From: Elephas maximus indicus
Lineage: Eukaryota > Chordata > Mammalia > Proboscidea > Elephantidae
DNA length: 64,000 nucleotides
Assembly (NCBI RefSeq): GCF_024166365.1
Contig: NC_064825.1
Coordinates: forward strand, 105,662,480 to 105,726,479
Reading direction: 5' to 3'
Part shown: positions 59,531 to 64,000 of the stretch, piece by piece
Numbering within the stretch: position 1 is the first letter of the stretch
Layout of the letters: the number at the start of each line of letters is the position of its first letter
Translations under genes and position numbers: made by a program
Notes under the pieces: model-generated
Database searches by the model: none
What the model was told of the DNA's origin: nothing
What the model saw: only the letters and a program-made list of their open reading frames with translations

Positions 59531-60494
59531 GTATAATCTTGTTTTCCCTCACTAAAGTTTTTAACGCTTAAGTATTTAAATTACTTTCACTGAAATAATT
59601 TATTTCATCATTTCATCATAGATATTCAATCCCCCCTTAAAGCAGTTAGTTCTTTTGGAACAGTGAATGCTCTTTAAATAAAAAATAGTAATCTCTACCC
59701 CCGGGATCTCTTCTACCTGATGCAGTTAAATTTCTAATTAAACAAATCTCTTTGGTACTCTCTGATTTGGTTTATTTATTTATTTTCCCAGAGAGCTCTC
59801 ACTCTACACAGAATACTTTTCCTATGCAGCCTCTCAATGGAATAGAGTGAGCAGAAAATTTTATTTCTTACACTTGAATAGGGTCCTGGATTACCCCTAA
59901 CTGAGCAATACCATTGGAGGCCATGCAAAATTGACACAAATACAATTTTCCCCTTACGGCTGCTTCATATGGACCCTCTGCTGCTACTTGACTGAATTCC
60001 TTTCACATTTTCCTGAAGTTATTTTGCTTGTTTTCTCCTCTGAAATGGGTTCCTTGATCCCCATTAAGGAGCTGGCTTTTGTGTAAAAGTTGTAATAAAC
60101 ATTCTGAAAACAAACTAATATATATACGTATGTATGTATGTATGTATATATATATGTTATGTACTCTATAGGTATATATTTTACCTATAATTTGTTTCTT
60201 CAAGACTACCTGGGAAAACTGAGAGCTGCTTTTTGGATATATTAAATCTATGTCAAAAATATTTTTTTTCCCCTAGATTAATCCCAAAATGAGAACTTTT
60301 TCTTTTCCTTGAAGCATTCTCTCCTCTCCCCAACTTCATTTCTTCTGTGAACCCATTTTTAAGATGTGAATCCTATTAAACTTCACTTAGGAGAAGATAA
60401 GATTCTGATATAATTCCAACAGAGATGAGAGGGAAAATTCCAGGACACTAGTCTGTCTATTGTTATAAAATACTTCTGCTTCAAGACTTTAAAT
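59531..60494. other. Duplicated spacer
   Basis: Paralogous to 4063-4987. It includes a small TATG/TA microsatellite at 60118-60160. No gene. Confidence 0.6.
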
Positions 60495-61709
60495 CTGTGT
60501 GACAGTAGTTTAAAAATATTGGCTTGAAGCTAAATTTCCGCTTGTGAAAATAGGATGTTTCTTCCTATTATTTGTAAACAGTGATTTCTAAGGGTTTATA
60601 ATTACCACCAAATCTTGAGATTAGCAGTGGATTACAGATATTTCCATTACTAATCTAATGGTCGTATAAGGTATCTACCAATCTTCAGGAGAGAGAAAAA
60701 CACTATAATATTATTAGGAAAGTTAATCGAAGGGTATCTGGAACTATGACCTTGAAAACATGGAAGGTTAGTTAAGAGTATGTGGTGAGCAAGGCCTCTC
60801 GTGGGAATCAGGTGTGGCAGAGCACAACAATGGGGTGCAATGTCAGCCAGGCCTGAGCTACAGTAGGTGCATATCCCAGGAGTAATTAAGATAAAAGGAA
60901 ATTCCAAAGTCTCACAATATAATCAGGATTATATTGTGCATAAGTAGCAGGATCTTCTAATGCCATAAATGGAAGTCTCAAATACAAATTAGAATTGATC
61001 ATAGAATAAAGCTTGCAAATGAATAGATGAAAACTGGACTTTTAAGATAATTGTCATTTGGATACTTGAGAAGTCTTTGAGGAAAAAAAGATAAATTTTT
61101 AGAATATTTCATACTACAGCAGGAAAGACCCCAAATGGTACACTAGTTCAGATATTTTAGAAAATTAAACAATAGAATAATTCTAAGATTAATATTTTTT
61201 TTAGAATATGATTTTGGAGTAATAAAGATTTCTACTTACAACTAAAAATTTAGAATGCAGGACACAAATGATTGATAAAATTCAACTGTGTAAAATTAAA
61301 TAATTGTGCATGTTAAAAATAAATAGACACCACACTACTGTCAAAAAGTAATTAATAAAGTGTGGAGAAATAATTATAAATCATATCTCAGAGAAAGTGC
61401 TAATTTCCCTCATAAATACATTATTCTTAAGTATGAAGAAGTGAAAAATGCAAATAGAAAAATGGACCAAATATGTAAGTTAACACTTCCCATAAAAAGG
61501 GAGTAAGATCATCCCTAAAACATGAAAATACATTGAACATTATAAAAAAGAATGAAATTTTAAACTGCATGGGAAAATATGTTTTTTATATACAGCTTAG
61601 AAAACTATAAAATGGTTCAAGTTCTGTGGAAAGGAATTGGATACCATTGGCTGATATCACAATTGTATCTAGTCTTTGGTGGCACAAATTATTTGTGCTC
61701 CACTCCTAA
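60495..61709. other. Unassigned AT-rich stretch, possibly old L1
   Basis: Alignment with A to C stops at about 60495. From about 61260 phrases such as GAAAAATGCAAATAGAAAAA and AAATACATTGAACATTATA suggest a decayed L1 ORF2, but no frame is readable. Otherwise I see nothing. Confidence 0.35.
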
Positions 61710-61985
61710 CGTAAAGATCTCTGGTGGCACAGCAGATAAGAACTCAGGACAGTTCTACTGTGTCCTGTATGGTCACTATATGTTGAAATTGACTGATTGG
61801 TGAAGGGTCTGGTGCTGTTTGGGGTACTAACTTAAAGACTGGCAGTTCAAAGCCACCTGCAACACAGCACAACAGAGATCTGGTGATATGCTTCTGTTAA
61901 GAATACAGTCAAGAAAACCCTATAGAGAAGTTCAACTCTATAACACATGGGATCTCCTTGAGTTGGAATCAATTTGACAGCAATG
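61710..61985 (+). mobile_element. Degenerate AfroSINE pieces, tandem
   Basis: ATCTCTGGTGGCACAGCAG head, GACAGTTCTACTGTGTCCTG body, then a second long-form body ending AATCAATTTGACAGCAATG. The last part matches 23720-23875. Confidence 0.65.
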
Positions 61986-62405
61986 TTTTTGGGGGGTGTT
62001 TAGTCTTTGAATGAATAAAACATGCGCACATATGAATTTATACAATAAACTATATTCCAGTATAGTTTGTAATTGCAAAAGATTATAAGTCAAGTAAGTG
62101 CTAGTCATTAAGTGGATTGTCTTTCTCTGACTTAACGAGTTTTCATTTTTATATTCTCATCATTCTTTTCTTTTTCACAGCTATTTGATGCCTGTAAAAA
62201 TACTTTTTAAAAAAGGTATTCAGATTTTTCTAATGGTTGAAGCAGGAACATTGGCTTGCTGTGACACACTGAATTTTAACTAGAAATAGAAGGTCTTTCT
62301 TTATTTTCAATGTTGGCAACTTTACGTGATTTGATTTTAAGTGTTCATTCATAACATTTTGGTTTGTTTCTTCAAATTGGTTTATTTGACTAAATTAAAA
62401 TTTAG
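61986..62405. other. Spacer shared with unit B right end
   Basis: Aligns with 23876-24310. The L1 that follows is inserted at ATTTAG, where B continues without interruption. Confidence 0.7.
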
Positions 62406-64000
62406 GCTCCAGAAGGTGGAGATGACATGGCACCACAACATCCCTCCACAACAAAGACTGGAAAAACAAAGTAAAATAGAGACACATATCTATCCTGGAA
62501 CCCTGAGCATCACATGAAGAGATAAAGAACTCAACCAAGCACCGAGTGAAATAAGAAACTGACAAAGAACAGAGAGCAAGGAGAGATCAGCCTGAATCTG
62601 GGATGCAAGATCATACCAGTCAGATACCAAGCTAGGAAAGAATTCTCAAGGACTATTCAAAACCAACAGATATACAACAGGGAACCAGATAGGTTAATCT
62701 GTAAATTACAACAATGTCAGAACAAGAAAATACAGAATAAATTGTGTAGGTATAGAACTTCTTAATGGAGAGGAAGGCAAGGTGATACCAAGTAATAACA
62801 GATTTATTGAAACTTAGGAAGTCAAGGGTAAATTTGAAGAAAATTAGAAAGAAAGTTTACAGATCTACTCATCAAAATGAAGAAAAACATAAAGCCTTAG
62901 TGAAAACAAAAGAAATAAAAAAAAAAAAAATCCACAAACAAAATTCAGCACATGAGAATAAGAGGAACAAAGAAAATGTCTGCACCACAAAAATGAAAAC
63001 TATAAAATGACAGCAATAAACTCAATAATTACACTGAATGAATAAGGCCTAAACGCACCCATAAAGAAACAGAGAGTGACAGAATGGATAAGAAAACAGG
63101 ATCCACTATTCTGCTGTCTATCAGAGACACACCTTAGACATAAAGACATAAATTTATTATAAATTGAAGGTTGGAAAAAATACATAAAGCAAACACCAAC
63201 CAAAAAAAAGCAGAAGTGGGAATAGTACTCTCAGATACCACAGATTTTAAAACAAAATCCACCATAAAAGGCAAAGAAGGGCACTATATAATGATTAAAG
63301 AGACGATCCATCATGAAGACATAATCATAATAAACATTTATGCCCCTATGACAGGGCTCCAAAATACACAAAACAAACTCTAACAGCACTGAAAAGAGAA
63401 ATTGGCAGTTCCACAATAATAGTAGGAGACTTCAACACACCATTCTTGGTAAAGGACAGAACATCTAGAAAGCAACTCAACAAAGATACAGGAAATATAA
63501 AGAAAACAATCAAACAACTTGACCTCATAGACATATATACAAACTCCATCCAACAGCTGCAAAGCACACATTCTTTTCCAGTGCTCATGGAACATTCTCC
63601 AGAATAGACCACATCTTAGTACACAAAACAACCATCAACAAAATTCAAAACATTGAAATAATACAAAGTAACTTCTCTGATCACAACACCATCAGAGTAG
63701 AAATTAACAACAGGAAAAGCAAGGGAAAAAATCAAGTACATGGAAACTGCATAACATCCTGCTTAAAAACCGCTGGACAATAGAAGAAATCAAAGTTGGA
63801 ACAGAAAAATTCCTAGAATCAAACGAGAATGAAAACTCTTCACACCAAAACTTTTGGGACACAACAAAGGTAGTCCTCAGAGATCAATTTATATCAATAG
63901 ATGCACACATCAAAAAAGAAGAAAGGGACAAAATCAAAACATTAGCTACACAACTTGAGCAAATAGAAAGAGAACAGCAAAAGAAGCCCACAGCCAAGAG
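62406..64000 (+). mobile_element. L1 LINE, 5' part, runs off the window
   Basis: Starts GCTCCAGAAGGTGGAGATG. 62406-63050 is 5' UTR and ORF1 remnant without a long frame. From about 63060 the ORF2 endonuclease is readable in broken frames: KEGHYIMIKE (about 63275), IINIYAP (about 63325) and a VGDFN-like run near 63425. Multiple stops, inactive. Confidence 0.85.

Overview
This window is mammalian nuclear DNA: introns and repeats dominate, coding density is very low, and there is no operon structure. The most frequent repeat is a tRNA-derived SINE of the AfroSINE type, found here in more than 25 copies. RTE-type LINE fragments and L1 LINEs are also common. AfroSINEs are confined to Afrotheria. 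The shorter AfroSINE form, which lacks about 45 bases of the body, is to my knowledge typical of hyraxes, sirenians and elephants. I therefore infer a paenungulate genome, most likely an elephant or close relative.

The backbone is an ancient tandem array of four paralogous units, here called A to D, each built around a class I (family 10, OR10AG-like) olfactory receptor-type gene on the minus strand. Only the tail of A is present (1 to about 5338). Unit B (about 5339-32245) carries an intact receptor at 10577-11518. Unit C (about 32246-42602) carries a receptor broken by one nonsense codon at 36249-37184. Unit D (about 42638-62405) carries an open receptor at 53321-54262 whose DRY motif reads YRY. 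Each unit has the same order: MER2-like MITE, MaLR-type LTR, receptor gene, Tigger1 DNA transposon (absent from C), then a long AT-rich spacer with two old AfroSINEs and an unclassified LTR-like repeat.

The units were then separated by later insertions. B gained two RTE elements in its upstream flank, a long RTE copy at 19890-23490 (itself split by a solo LTR) and a 5'-truncated L1 at 25245-32070. D gained a near full-length L1 at 43287-49706 with a clear 16-base target duplication. Another L1 starts at 62406 and runs off the window.

The only genes with protein-coding potential are the receptors. They would encode seven-transmembrane odorant receptors of olfactory sensory neuron cilia, each with a single coding exon and a probable 5' non-coding exon spliced just before the ATG. 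All other long open frames belong to transposon relics or simple repeats. I found no RNA gene, CRISPR array or clearly novel protein system. The best leads are structural: a likely gene-conversion tract covering receptors C and D, a templated hairpin at 58138-58215, a Tigger1 empty site that dates transposition after AfroSINE activity, a breakpoint with filler DNA, and a 540-base GATA/GACA expansion.
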